Origin: Synaphobranchus kaupii | Lineage: Eukaryota > Chordata > Actinopteri > Anguilliformes > Synaphobranchidae | Assembly (NCBI GenBank): GCA_029718625.1 | Contig: CM056376.1 | Span: 124,362,794 to 124,426,793 of the forward strand | Length of the DNA: 64,000 nucleotides | Reading direction: 5' to 3' | Position numbers and translations under genes: made by a program | Shown here: in pieces, positions 1 to 10,600 of the stretch | Position numbering within the stretch: the first letter of the stretch is position 1 | Layout: every line of letters begins with the position of its first letter | The notes under the pieces: generated by a model | What the model was told of the DNA's origin: nothing | Seen by the model: only the letters and a program-made list of their open reading frames with translations | The model's database searches: none

Positions 1-618
1 GTGGGGGCATCTGACCTTAAGAGGGGCTTTAATAAGTTATATCACAAGCACTGCAGAGCACTACGCCCCATAAACTGTAAATTCTTCTTTTTTTTTTATT
101 TGGCAGGCTTTCAGCTCGCAATCACTGAAGAAAGGATCCTATTGGCTAGAAATCAAAATAGGTGATTAGGGGATCTTTCTGGAACACTGTGGAAGCTGAC
201 AGTAGCAGCTAATTGGGGAGAGAGCCACCTGCGAGCCACGTTGCAAGCACAAGAGTGAGAGATGCTGGAAGTACCTGGATAACTCCTCCGCGGGCCAATC
301 TGGAAACGCATGGAACCCGAAAACCGCTCTGAGCCCGCGGTGATGACAGTACCGAGTTTCTCTTTGGGCCGTGTCCTCAATCCAGTCAAAACTTGCCTGA
401 TTAAGAAATAAATAAATAAGGAAGTGACACAGCACAGCACTGTCGCCTTTGTTTATGCCGATTCACTAAAAATAGCTATGGAAAATCCTCTGTGGGCGCC
501 ATCGGTGCCTCTCTGCTCCCTGCACCCCCATCTCTCACCAAACTTGACAGGCTCATGAAGAATGAAGAGTTCCTCGAATTAAAAAAAAATTAAACATACT
601 TGTTTAAAACTGCATATA
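1..618. other. Intergenic, no gene recognised
   Basis: Both strands were read and no exon with convincing protein similarity or splice sites was found. A short T-run lies near position 90. The open frames here are short, overlap on one strand and look like chance. Confidence 0.5.
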
Positions 619-1165
619 CAGTACACAGTTAAATGCAAAAGTATTGGGACAGTGACAAATTTTTTGTTTTTACTCTGTACTCCAGCAAATTGGATATGTA
701 TATGAAGTTAAAAAACAGACTGGCAGCTTTAATTTTAAGGTATTTGCATCCATATCGGGTGATTGATTTTACCTACTGTTGGCTCTCAACATGAGGACCA
801 AATTAGTGTCAGTGCCAGTAAAACAGGCCATTATGAGGCTGATAAATCAGATTAAACTGATCAGAGACATAACCAAAATCAAAAAATCTAAATCAACTGT
901 TTGATCTATTATTAGGAATCAAGAATGCACTGGTGAGCTCAGCAATAGCAAACAACCTGGTAGACCACATAAGACCACTGTAGTGGATGACGGAAGAATA
1001 CTTTCAAGTGTGAAGAAATGCCCCTTTTTAAACTGTCAAGCAGATCAAGAACACCCAGGATGTAGGCATTGATGTGTCAAAGAGCAGCATAAAGAGAAGA
1101 CTACACCAGCTTAACCTCATAGGGTTCACCGCAATATGCAAACCACTGGTAAGCCTCAAGTTACA
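619..1165 (+). mobile_element. Decayed Tc1/mariner transposon, 5' end and N-terminal transposase remnant
   Basis: The left end resembles fish Tc1 terminal repeats: a TA is followed by CAGT, then an A/T-rich stretch with GTATTGGGACAGTGACA. The same terminal family occurs at 62569 and 37385 (shared words include CAGCTTTAATTTTA and CCATATCGG). From about 830 the plus strand, read across stop codons, gives the DNA-binding part of a Tc1 transposase, including the residues ECTGELSNSKQPGRPHKTT and later KSSIKRRLHQ. In-frame stops (for example after KSKSTV and after CPF) show that it is dead. Similarity stops near 1165, before the DDE catalytic domain, so the element is 3'-truncated. Family assignment is by recognition; no search was run. 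Confidence 0.8.
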
Positions 1166-2574
1166 CTTACACAGTTACCCTTGGCAGGATGATTAAACCC
1201 ACTCTCCATTCTGCTTTAATCATAGTTAATTACCAATATTCATCACCACTAATTAAACTTTTTTTTTTTTAAGAGCACCTTGAAATTGGGAATATTTGCG
1301 TGCCTTCCGATAAAATGCCTCACAGCCTATGTTCCCCAAAGCATGCCGTCAGTCGAGGCTCGTCTCATTGACATCGCAGGGCCAGAGGTACACAAGTGGG
1401 TATACATATTGGTAGATCGATGCAACGTAGACAGGCAGGCAAGCAAACAGACGCATTCAGCTGAGAGCAGAGGAGCATGGCTCTTCATAAATATTGATCG
1501 AGTCCCCAGCCCCGCAGTGAAATCGCGCAAAGCATGCTAACGACGCGGCAGGGCGATGCCCTACTTCAGCACGGGAATAGAAGATGCGTCTCTCCGACAA
1601 CATTATCGCAGGACAGTTGACATGGCAGTGAAAAGGGAACATTCCACTGGAGAGTGACTTCGTTTCACGTCGTCTTCCAGTTTCTCCTCAGGATAGGTGA
1701 AGAGGGGTATCGCCCTCTGTTAACAGTCAGGACCAACAGATGATGGAAGTGTTTTCGGAAGTTTCCCCCCGACATGAGAGCAGAATAATGGAATATTGAT
1801 CCGGACTAAATGCAAAATGTCCGCAAATGCTGCATCCTTCATTGTAGGTTCCCAGAACTTGGAAATAGCCCACACCTAGTACATACTAGTATGATGACTC
1901 CAAACCATAAGTGAAATTTGATACAGCGTTATGTAGCTCTTACTGGCCATTGTATGGCACTGTGGTTATTGGGGATGAGACAATCTGTGGGGATCTAATG
2001 AGAATGCGATCAAACGGGTGGATGAATTAACTAATGATGTCAGAAGGGGAAAATATTTTAATAGATATATCAGACAAATATGTTTCATCACCCTGCTAAT
2101 TTATTAAATGCATTTCATGTAGGATACAATCATATTGTCCAATGTCCACATATATAGCCAACAACTATGTATTGTAGAACATGTGAATCTCAATGCGTAC
2201 CAATGATCGTCTTAAGGATAATTGATTTTTATCACGTGAAAATTAATATAATTGTCATCATGTGCACTTTTTTATTTCGGTTCATACAAACGTTATTCTC
2301 ATCAATTCACTGGCTGTCCTATACGTATTGTCATTGCATTTAATGTACCCTGCCATGATAGCCTTGTAAGTTACTCTGGGTAAGAGTAGCTAACATATAA
2401 ATAAATTCATAAGGATAAGGATCTTCTTGTCTGTGTGACCTGCCTAGATTATTTCTCATCACACATGCTCCATGTATGACGGCATAAGCTTCTGGAGGAC
2501 CCTGTCCTATACAGCTGGGTGTTTTGGGTGTTTGTGTGTGTGTCTGTGCGTGCATGCTCATATCTACATGAAAC
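1166..2574. other. Intergenic, no gene recognised
   Basis: A T-run lies at about 1260-1271. From 1300 to 1760 CpG is somewhat more frequent than in the flanks, but no splice-bounded or recognisable coding exon was found. The rest is AT-rich single-copy-looking sequence. Confidence 0.45.
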
Positions 2575-2945
2575 GCTTTTTCTCCCAATTTAGTAGCCAA
2601 TTGAACCCCTATTCTATCAATTATCCCCGTGTGTAGCAACCGCTAGAGAATCGCCGCCACGAGCCCTGTCAGTCGGTAGTAGGAGAGAGGACGCCCCGCC
2701 CTTCCCTTTCCAGGACGCGGCCCCTCCAAACCTGACCGTGATTCCAACTCGCCCATGGCCGCACTTGCGCGCGACGACTCTCTCTCCGAGCACCTCCCGC
2801 CGGGAGCAGCTGCCAATTGCCGCTCCCTCAGCCACCGGCCATGCTCGGAACTGGCAGGACCGGGGATCGAACCCCCGATCCTCGGGGCGCAAATGCACAG
2901 ACTAAAAAGTCTGTGCCTTTGTCCGCTACGCCACCGCGGCGGGTG
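2575..2945 (-). mobile_element. tRNA-derived SINE, GC-rich body
   Basis: Read on the minus strand from 2945 downward, the sequence opens with a tRNA-like head. An A-box-like TGGCGTAGCGG is followed by a palindromic anticodon-arm region around 2907-2920 and a clear B box GGTTCGATCCC with its T-arm stem near 2866-2885. A GC-rich body follows, ending near 2575 in a stretch reading CCAATTTAGTAGCCAATTG on the plus strand. RNA polymerase III internal promoters of this kind define tRNA-derived SINEs. A functional tRNA gene is unlikely because the head runs without a terminator into a 300-bp body. The exact SINE family was not identified. Confidence 0.75.
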
Positions 2946-3249
2946 CAGCGTGTTTTTAATTTTTTTATTCCAGTAAAGTAAATTTCCAAGTTATTTTCAT
3001 TAATTCTAGTTTCTATTAATTAATTTACACCAGTCTAGCTATAACTGGATTTCAAGCAGAAATTATAACTATAGCATTAGGCAATATCACACAAAACCTA
3101 GAAACACTTCAGCATTTATTAATGTTCAATAAACTTATTGAGCTTTCCTAATCAGGCCCCGTGTCATTAGGCCACGTAAGAAAAATCAGGAGTTATTTAC
3201 CAGAGGTGGAGTCTTTTGTTATTTTGTTATTTTTTTTACACAGACACCA

Positions 3250-3542
3250 GGGGCCACATGTATAAAACTCTGAGTAAAATAATGCGTAAAAGAACGCTCA
3301 GGGTGAAAGTCGGAAATCTGCTTAAAAAAGGTTTTGCATTCTCTACCTCTGCCTTTCTGTCACTGTGTCGCCATATCACACGGACTCCAAACATTGCGTA
3401 TGTATGGTTTCCATCGTGTGCAGAGGTACACAGATTCTCACAGCATGAGTTATATTATACATCTGAATTTCTGCGTGGAAACTCCCTTATGCGACTTTCT
3501 GAGGGCATTTTTCTGCTCAGCACTGTTTATACATGTGGCCCC
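3250..3542. mobile_element. Non-autonomous DNA transposon (MITE), about 290 bp
   Basis: Perfect 17-bp terminal inverted repeats bound the element: GGGGCCACATGTATAAA at 3250-3266 and its reverse complement at 3526-3542. The interior has no transposase similarity. The open frames across it are incidental. The superfamily is uncertain because no clean target duplication is visible. Confidence 0.75.
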
Positions 3543-5259
3543 AGAACTGCCATTGTTGTCATCATCTGAAACCATTGAAACCTGAAAGATTTGCTTTCCC
3601 AACTGAAGTTAGTTCTTGATTTTTCCAGAAATATTTGCTATTATTTGCTTTTGACCCTTCTGTCTTTTGCTCCCTTCTGTTGATGGTGAGAGGGTGGCAG
3701 ATTGTGTAATACAATGATGTCACTAAGTGTTTGACTGAGCTCCTCTCCTACATTGACCTGACACGAAGAGACGAGTGCATTTCTGCTCCCCAGCAAATAA
3801 ATCCAGGCTCTGTATATGAGAAAAAATAAAATTGCAGATCTTTATGATGTTTAAGCTTTTTTTTTTCTTGAACATAAAGTCCATAGAGGCAAACACAAGG
3901 TGTAGTGAGACATAAACGAGGGGAATGTGAGACATAGCGGGAGAATGTAAGAAACAGATGTGACAATGTGAGAAGCAGACATGGGGGTTTGAGAAATCTG
4001 TACGGTAGTGTGAAAAAAACTCATTTCTATCCTCTCAAAATCTACTAGTAAAGAGAATTTTGTCACTCATTTAACATATTCCAACAATTTGTTTCAGACC
4101 TTGGGGCAGAACTGATCAAACATTTTCTGGGGTATTTACAGCCACAATAAAATATGCTGAGCACCCCGTGTCACAGGACACCGTGCATATGCACCTTTAA
4201 ATCCCAGGCTTTCAAGTCATACTGACACTGATAAATGCATAAACATGGCCAAAACCCAAGCATGCATGTCTGCTGTTTTAGTATTTCAAAAAAGTCAAAC
4301 TGCAAACCAGTCCGGAAGGAGGCACTGCATTTCTGGTTTATTTTGAGGAAGTACTGGAAGTCTTGTGTTTTGGAATTGACATTTCAACGTACAAAAAAGA
4401 AACATGGACGAATGCTAAGATGCTAAGCTAAGACCCTTCATCAGTCAGGGCGTAAAGAGAGGTGAACAGTACCCACGGCATATGGTAGAGGCCATGTGGA
4501 TAAAACAGTCACAGGGTCCTTCTGGTCCAGAACTCTAGGAATGCTTACCCACCCATATTTCATAACTGTCTATTATCACTGGGATATTATGCAAATCCAG
4601 AAAATGTGCCGTGGGTTATTTACATAATCGTCTGTACACATGGAAACACAAGCAATCAAACACTAGCCATCAGAAGGATGGAAAATTCAGGAAAATCTTC
4701 TTTCGAATATATTCACTAGATGACATGCTAAATCCAGAGCAAACTAGGAGTGGTAACCCAAAGAACCCTGCATTATTTAACCTACCATACTCCTGGTGCG
4801 ATTAAGATAACTGTGTTACTGTATATTTTTCATCATTATATGTCATATTATTTATTAATATTAATATTTTTGTTTTGATTTCTCCATGAAAAAAGCTATC
4901 GGAACTATCGGAACTTGATAGAAATGTCTCACTGAGGATTTGAACTCAAAATCTTCCCAAGCACATCTAGTTTCTTAATTGGTCACATGGTTTCCACCAC
5001 ATGCAAATCCAGACTCAGAGCACTGATTCCAGGGCTGTTTTATAAATAGGGACAATGACCTGGAAAGCAAAGTTATACGTTATAGTAGATCTTGTGAGCA
5101 GGTGTGCCGACACAACCAAAAATACTTTTTGAGTAAGGATGCTTCATTCTGAGAAAATTACACAGAATGCATCTTTCCAGCTAGAGGGAAAGAGGTTGGG
5201 TCACGTCATCCGTATCCATGCTTTTGCATTATAACAAAGTCATGAACTTAAAGGACTCT
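3543..5259. other. Intergenic, no gene recognised
   Basis: AT-rich sequence with no recognisable exon. A short tRNA-like B-box motif (GAGTTCAAATCC on the minus strand, near 4940) might mark an old SINE head, but nothing else supports it. Confidence 0.4.
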
Positions 5260-5404
5260 GGGCCTGATTGACTAAAACATTTATCATGCGTAAAACATTT
5301 TAACACAAGCAAAACTAATAACACAACCAATGATTGGTCATGTTATTGGTTTTGCGTGTGCTAAAAGGTTTTGCACATGCTAAAGGTCCTAATAAATCAG
5401 GCCC
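5260..5404. mobile_element. Short palindromic MITE, 145 bp
   Basis: Terminal inverted repeats begin GGGCCTGATT at 5260 and end AATAAATCAGGCCC at 5404. Most of the element is itself a near-palindrome centred on AACCAATGATTGGT near 5330, so a single strand could fold into one long hairpin. This architecture is typical of hAT- or Tc1-derived MITEs in fishes. No target duplication could be fixed. Confidence 0.75.
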
Positions 5405-5659
5405 TCAGTGTTTTATGAGTGAACATGGGTGATGCAATATCTTGCACATTTACCAATAGAAAACTTATACTATATTGTGTTCAATTCAGTACAGAATTTG
5501 TATAATTTTTCCACACATCTCAATCAGAACATCCTGGTGATGAAACGACAGCTTCCAATTTCTTGAGAATTTATATGGTAGACAGCACCTATTAAACCTC
5601 TATTGAAATATCCAGACTAATCCATTCTCATTTCTGAATCATACAAGCTTTTCAGAGTA

Positions 5660-5688
5660 AATAATAATAATAATAATAATAATAATAG
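5660..5688. repeat. (AAT)n microsatellite, left
   Basis: About nine AAT units lie directly left of the LTR-like insertion. A longer AAT tract lies on its right side, suggesting that one tract was split. Confidence 0.9.
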
Positions 5689-5961
5689 TGCAATCGCTAT
5701 TAAGAGACAGACCAGGCAGATCTTGACTACGATTCATTGCAGATTTATTAGTGCATCTGGACGAACGAGGATGCAGGTATGCAGACTGACCCCGGGTCCG
5801 TGCAGACAGCCCTCTTTATCTCCTTTTAGGCGCCAATATGCAAATAACTGTTCTCTGTTCCCTAGCTGCTTATTGGCTAGTGAAAAAAACAATCACAAAC
5901 ATCAACACCCAATAGGAGAGGGCTATTTCCAGCGGTGGCTACCTATATATGCTAACCACCA
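5689..5961 (-). mobile_element. Probable solo LTR, 273 bp, inside an AAT microsatellite
   Basis: The segment starts TG and ends CA and has 6-bp inverted flanks (ATAGTG and CACTAT). On the minus strand there is an AATAAA signal near 5740-5750, followed by TCTGCAATGAATCG, which resembles a retroviral-type R/U5 polyadenylation region, and an AT-rich promoter-like stretch near the other end. No internal coding region or second LTR is present, so a solo LTR from recombination is the simplest reading. A clean 4-6 bp target duplication is not visible because the flanks are AAT repeats. A captured non-LTR sequence is the alternative. Confidence 0.45.
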
Positions 5962-5962
5962 C

Positions 5963-5963
<1 letters not shown>

Positions 5964-6016
<53 letters not shown>
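5964..6016. repeat. (AAT)n microsatellite, right
   Basis: About 17 AAT units, immediately right of the LTR-like segment. Confidence 0.92.
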
Positions 6017-7165
6017 CAACAAAAAAAGGCATGTTAATTAAATGAACCAATCACTCAACATGGAATTCATCATTTATTTGTTGTTTTTTCATATATTCTG
6101 CATATTTCAAACTTATTCAAGGCTTTCTCAATAGTCTTGCAAACAACCAGTTGTTAGATGTGTATGTGAGATGACGGGAGGGCAGAGAGAGGAATATCAC
6201 ATTCTTTCTGAACAACAGAGCATAGGGACAATAGCTCACACACTCTTAACTGTAAAAGTGATTGGGCCATGTACACAGTTGAATCAGGCTCCCTGATTAT
6301 GTGGGAAGTGCTAACAGTTGTAAACATATTTTCTTGATATAAACACAGTTTATGCAGTGTTTTTTTCTCTTTCTTTCAGAAATAGTTCATTTCATCCATT
6401 TTTTGACCCTGTGGAGAATCGACAAAAGTGCAGGGCCTTACAGAAATGGCCTGCTCAAGCCTGGGTTGGCACAAGTGCTTGGGGGTCTGTAGAAAACCAC
6501 AGTTTATTGCTGCTGGCTTCACCCTGTGTTCCTACAGCTGCATTAGGAAACCAATATTTAGGAAGATCACCTCAGCATCTGAACAACTTTTTTTTCAAAT
6601 GGACATGCAGCATCATTCAAAAGCAATAAAGTTCTGGAATGCTTCACCTACAAAGTGAAATTGCAAGGTTACCTCCTGCTGCGCAGTCTGATGAGCGGTC
6701 CCCTCCCCTCCCCTCCCCTCCCCTCCCCTCCCGAAAACCACCCAGAAGCTGTCATTTTGCTGCTGCAGCTGTATGCCCACAAACAGAAAGAACTCTAATA
6801 ACTTTGTATTTTACAATGCAAATTTTGCAGATGTAATTTAGCGCATGGACAGAAAGATTAGGATTTCTGTTTGTAACCTGTAATCTTCACCCACTTTGTA
6901 TTCTGGACCTTTGAATCTGGCCACAAACTTAAAAAGTGAAACGTCCAGAATCCCCCTTCACATGCAAGGCAGAAACCTTACCATGTATTATCAAATAAGT
7001 AGAATATTATCAAACATAACCGCTTACTTCTGAATAAAATCTAAATAACGATGTATAGTGCCATCAAACAGAGGTCCTTGGGTGCCTCCCAGCAGATGTT
7101 ATTCGGTATGTTTGTGCTGGGGGCATCTGGTCGCGTTGCCGGGGTTACCGTGAGCAGCGGTTTGT
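6017..7165. other. Downstream flank and expected 3' UTR of the nicotinic receptor gene
   Basis: This stretch follows the receptor stop codon on the minus strand. The first AATAAA found reading away from the stop is at 6503-6508, giving a possible 3' UTR of about 660 bases, but the true end cannot be set from sequence alone. No second gene was recognised. Confidence 0.4.
6700..6732. repeat. (CCCCT)n microsatellite
   Basis: About six and a half tandem TCCCC units lie here. On the minus strand this makes six runs of four G at close spacing, which could form a G-quadruplex in the receptor 3' UTR if the UTR extends this far. Confidence 0.9.
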
Positions 7166-7312
7166 TTACTCCTTGTCCACGGTGGGCGTGTTGTAGTTCT
7201 GGAAGAGAGGCTGCATGAAAAGCCCCGTGGTGCCCACCACGCACACGAGGACAAATATCCACAGGAAGAGCCGGTCGATCACCATGGCCACGTACTTCCA
7301 GTCCTGGATTAT
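7166..7312 (-). CDS. Receptor exon 6: M4 and C terminus
   Basis: The exon opens after the acceptor CTGCTTCAG and reads [18 protein letters not shown], then the M4 segment, [13 protein letters not shown] and TAA at 7166-7168. The start phase is 0, matching the end of exon 5. [14 protein letters not shown] is a signature of neuronal nicotinic subunits. The C-terminal LFQNY resembles beta2 more than beta4 (LFQTH). Confidence 0.95.
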   Translation of the reverse strand: MIQDWKYVAMVIDRLFLWIFVLVCVVGTTGLFMQPLFQNYNTPTVDKE

Positions 7313-7651
7313 CTGAAGCAGAAAAGAGGGTTTTCCTCATCAGCACACTCAGGTTGTCCTCTCTCGTATATTTTCTGTAGGGTCAGGACTCTTACGCTCA
7401 GCGGAAAATACTCCACGGACGAGTGGCAATGGAGAGCGCTTTTAAAACCAGGCTCTGGAAATGATTATATGAATTAGTGATTTTGACTCGGCTCATATTT
7501 GTTAAATTAATCTACCTTTCCTGCGACCTGTTCCTACATAGCAATGCTGTATTGTTTAATGACTTGGTGATGAATCGCCAGTTTGGCCATATACAGCCAT
7601 CTGATCTTACAGTCCAGCAAGCCCTACAAAGCAACCATTAATTTTGAAACT

Positions 7652-7693
<42 letters not shown>

Positions 7694-10600
7694 CACAGAG
7701 ACACACGCTCACACATGCTCACACACGCACGCACGCACGCACAACGTTGAGATCTTGCAGTTAAACATGGCTATTCAGATAAATGTCTCAAACCTGCTTT
7801 TCATCAAGTTTTGGAAAGGATCACTCATCAGCAGGTAATACACGTTTGCGTCATTGTGTCCAATGTAGCAGCACTGTAGGCAGGATCAGACATTTTCAAA
7901 AGCTATTATGATGGAGTCACCTCTTAGAAGAGACTGAAAATGACTCCTTGTTAATCCCTGCCAAACTCAGACAATGGTCTGAGGAGGAAAGACGCTGAAA
8001 TGAAGCAGCTAGTTGCCCTGGTCGCAAGCATTTCAGAATATGCCAGTGCTACTATGTTTGGCCCGACCAAATGAATGCAGGGTGTCAGGACAGACCTACA
8101 TCTGAATTACAGCATTCCAAATAGAATAGAATATGTTGGGGGAACAACAGGTTCAGGACAATTATCTAGAAACACTAGCCTCCCTGCCTCATTCAGTTTA
8201 TTGCTCAGCAATCAGCAAAGGTTCCAAAACACGCCCCGTCCCGCCCACACTCACCCTTAGATCCTCCTCCTGTTCCATCATGTGCTCGGCGATGAAGCGA
8301 ACGCCGTCCGCCGCCTCCGTCACGTCCTCGTCGCACTTGACCGCCATCCTACCACGGAACTCTCCGCCCCCGGCGTTCTCCGGTGCGTCGGCGATGCTCC
8401 AGCCGTACCTCCTGGTCGACTCCTCGTTCACGTAGAAGGCATCGCCATCGGCCTTCCGCGCGGGCTTGAGGTCCGGCTGGGAGCCCCGCTGCTGCTGCTG
8501 CTCTCTGGAGCCGCCGGGCCGCTGCATGAAGAGGAAGGCCGGGAGCTTGCAGAGGAAGACCCTCTTGACCCACTCGGGCATCCGGTGGGTGCTGGGGGAC
8601 CGGTGGTGCACGTTGAGGACGCACACGCTGGTGACTATGGAGAAGGTCACCAGGACCATGGTGAACATCAGGTACTTGCCGATGAGGGGCACGGCGAGCG
8701 AGGTGGGCGGCACTATCTTGGAGATGAGGAGCAGGAATACGGTGAGGGCCAGCAGGACCGATATGCAGAGCGTGACCTTCTCCCCGCAGTCGGACGGCAG
8801 GTAGAAGACCAGGATGGCCAGCGACGTGATGAGGATGCAGGGGACGATGAGGTTGATGGTGTAGAAGAGGGGCTTCCTCTTGATGATGATGTCGTAGGTG
8901 ATGTCCAGGTGGTCGACGTCGTCGGGGTCCTCGTTCTTTCGGCCGGGGAGGGACACGATGTCCCACTCACCGCTGGGCGTGAAGTCGTCCAGACTGGCGA
9001 ACTCACTGGTGAGGATCAGGTCGATCTCGGTGTGGTCGTAGGTCCAGGAGCGGAACTTGAGCGTGCAGTTCTGCTGGTCGAAAGGGAAGTTTTTCACCTC
9101 GATCTTGCAGGCACTCTTGTAGATAGCTGGAGGCAGCCAGAATACGTCGCCATTGCTGGACACCACCGCATTGCAGTAGAAAGACACCTCATAGGTTCCA
9201 TCAGCGCTGATACAATAAAACAAGCAATCTTAGGTTCTAGTGTAGTTTCCATTAAATTACAATCTGACTCAACATTGTGGCACATTGTGTGAGTCAACAA
9301 CAATGGCAATGATAAGTGGTGTTTAATTCAACTAAATATGGCCATGTCAATACATAGATATTCCAATCTTCATATAGCTTTTAGAGCAGTAAAACAACTG
9401 CAAATAACAATTAAACAGTAGAGTAAATACAGAATATACTATGAACACAGATAATGAATTATTTAATATTATTCACTCTCACTTTAGTTTGGTGATTATG
9501 TTACAAACAAAATACCAGTATCCAGACTGTACTATTTTGTCATACAAATTTATGGATGTAATGGCAATTAAAAACAGGAGTTACAGGTTTAAACAAACTG
9601 AATCTCTGAATTGTACAAGGATTTCCACATCTAATTCTATAAAAATGGAAGTACAATTCAACTCTAACTTGTCTGACTTTCCAGATGAAAGTACTTCAGA
9701 ATATGTTAAATGCTTCAACAAAATGCAGAGATAAAAATTGTAATTCTATAATCTTTTATTTATCGATTCATATGCACCAACATGAGAAGGAACACTGTTT
9801 TCACGTGATGAATACAGTTGTAATGCTAATGGGTATTAATAATTACATGTGACAACCTTGCTGTTAGCCATGGCAATACCATGTCATCATATTAACATGA
9901 CCTGCTGTTTCCTTCACATAGTGTTCGTGTGATATATTTCCCTTTTTTTTAAATTTCGTCTGAATTTCATTTCCTGAAATATTCACATTATCATATTCTT
10001 TTATATCATATTAAGGTCATTTTTCAGGAGCATTTATTAGTATTCATTAATGTAAAGCTGTTATGGTGTCTGAATGGGTAGTGCCATTCCACAGTTGACG
10101 GCTATAACAATTAATTTTCTGTTCTGATCGAGTAGTCAGTACCATGCACCAGATGATCAGTCACTACTTAATTTATTGCGCTTATCTGACTGCCCACATA
10201 GTCCAAATTAATGACACGTGCCCAGCAATCAATGCCAATTAATTTTAATGTCAGCACAGTAAAAGAAGAAATAGAATAATACATTTATGTATTTTTGTTG
10301 CCCTAAAATTTATACAGTAGCTGCAATGTAAAAATAAATGAATGAAAAAACGAATATATTAGAGGCAAAACATTTTACCTTCTAGAAATCAGCTATTCAG
10401 GAGTTATGGATAAAAGATTAAACGATACTGCATTTGGCTTCTAGGCCATAATCCCCCACCTTGACAACCCCCTCAAGCTTGATCAAACAGGATCCACCTG
10501 CCGTTTACAGATCAAACAGGCTTCCGTTTAGGCTAAAGGGCAGCATGGCTAGAAGACTGGGCACTGTGACGGGACGAGACGTTGAGCAGCGAGTTCCCTG

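Noticed and set aside
153..440. Overlapping minus-strand frames of about 90 codons
   Set aside because: Two frames overlap on the same strand, with no family resemblance, no splice sites and no coding-like composition.
2860..2945. tRNA gene candidate on the minus strand
   Set aside because: A and B boxes are present, but the sequence continues into a 300-bp GC-rich body without a polymerase III terminator, so it is a SINE head.
4895..5000. B-box-like GAGTTCAAATCC suggesting a SINE
   Set aside because: No A box, body or tail could be recognised around it.
8282..9292. 336-codon plus-strand open frame
   Set aside because: It lies antisense to the large receptor exon. The opposite strand has unmistakable receptor sequence with correct splice sites, so this frame is a shadow of GC-rich coding DNA.
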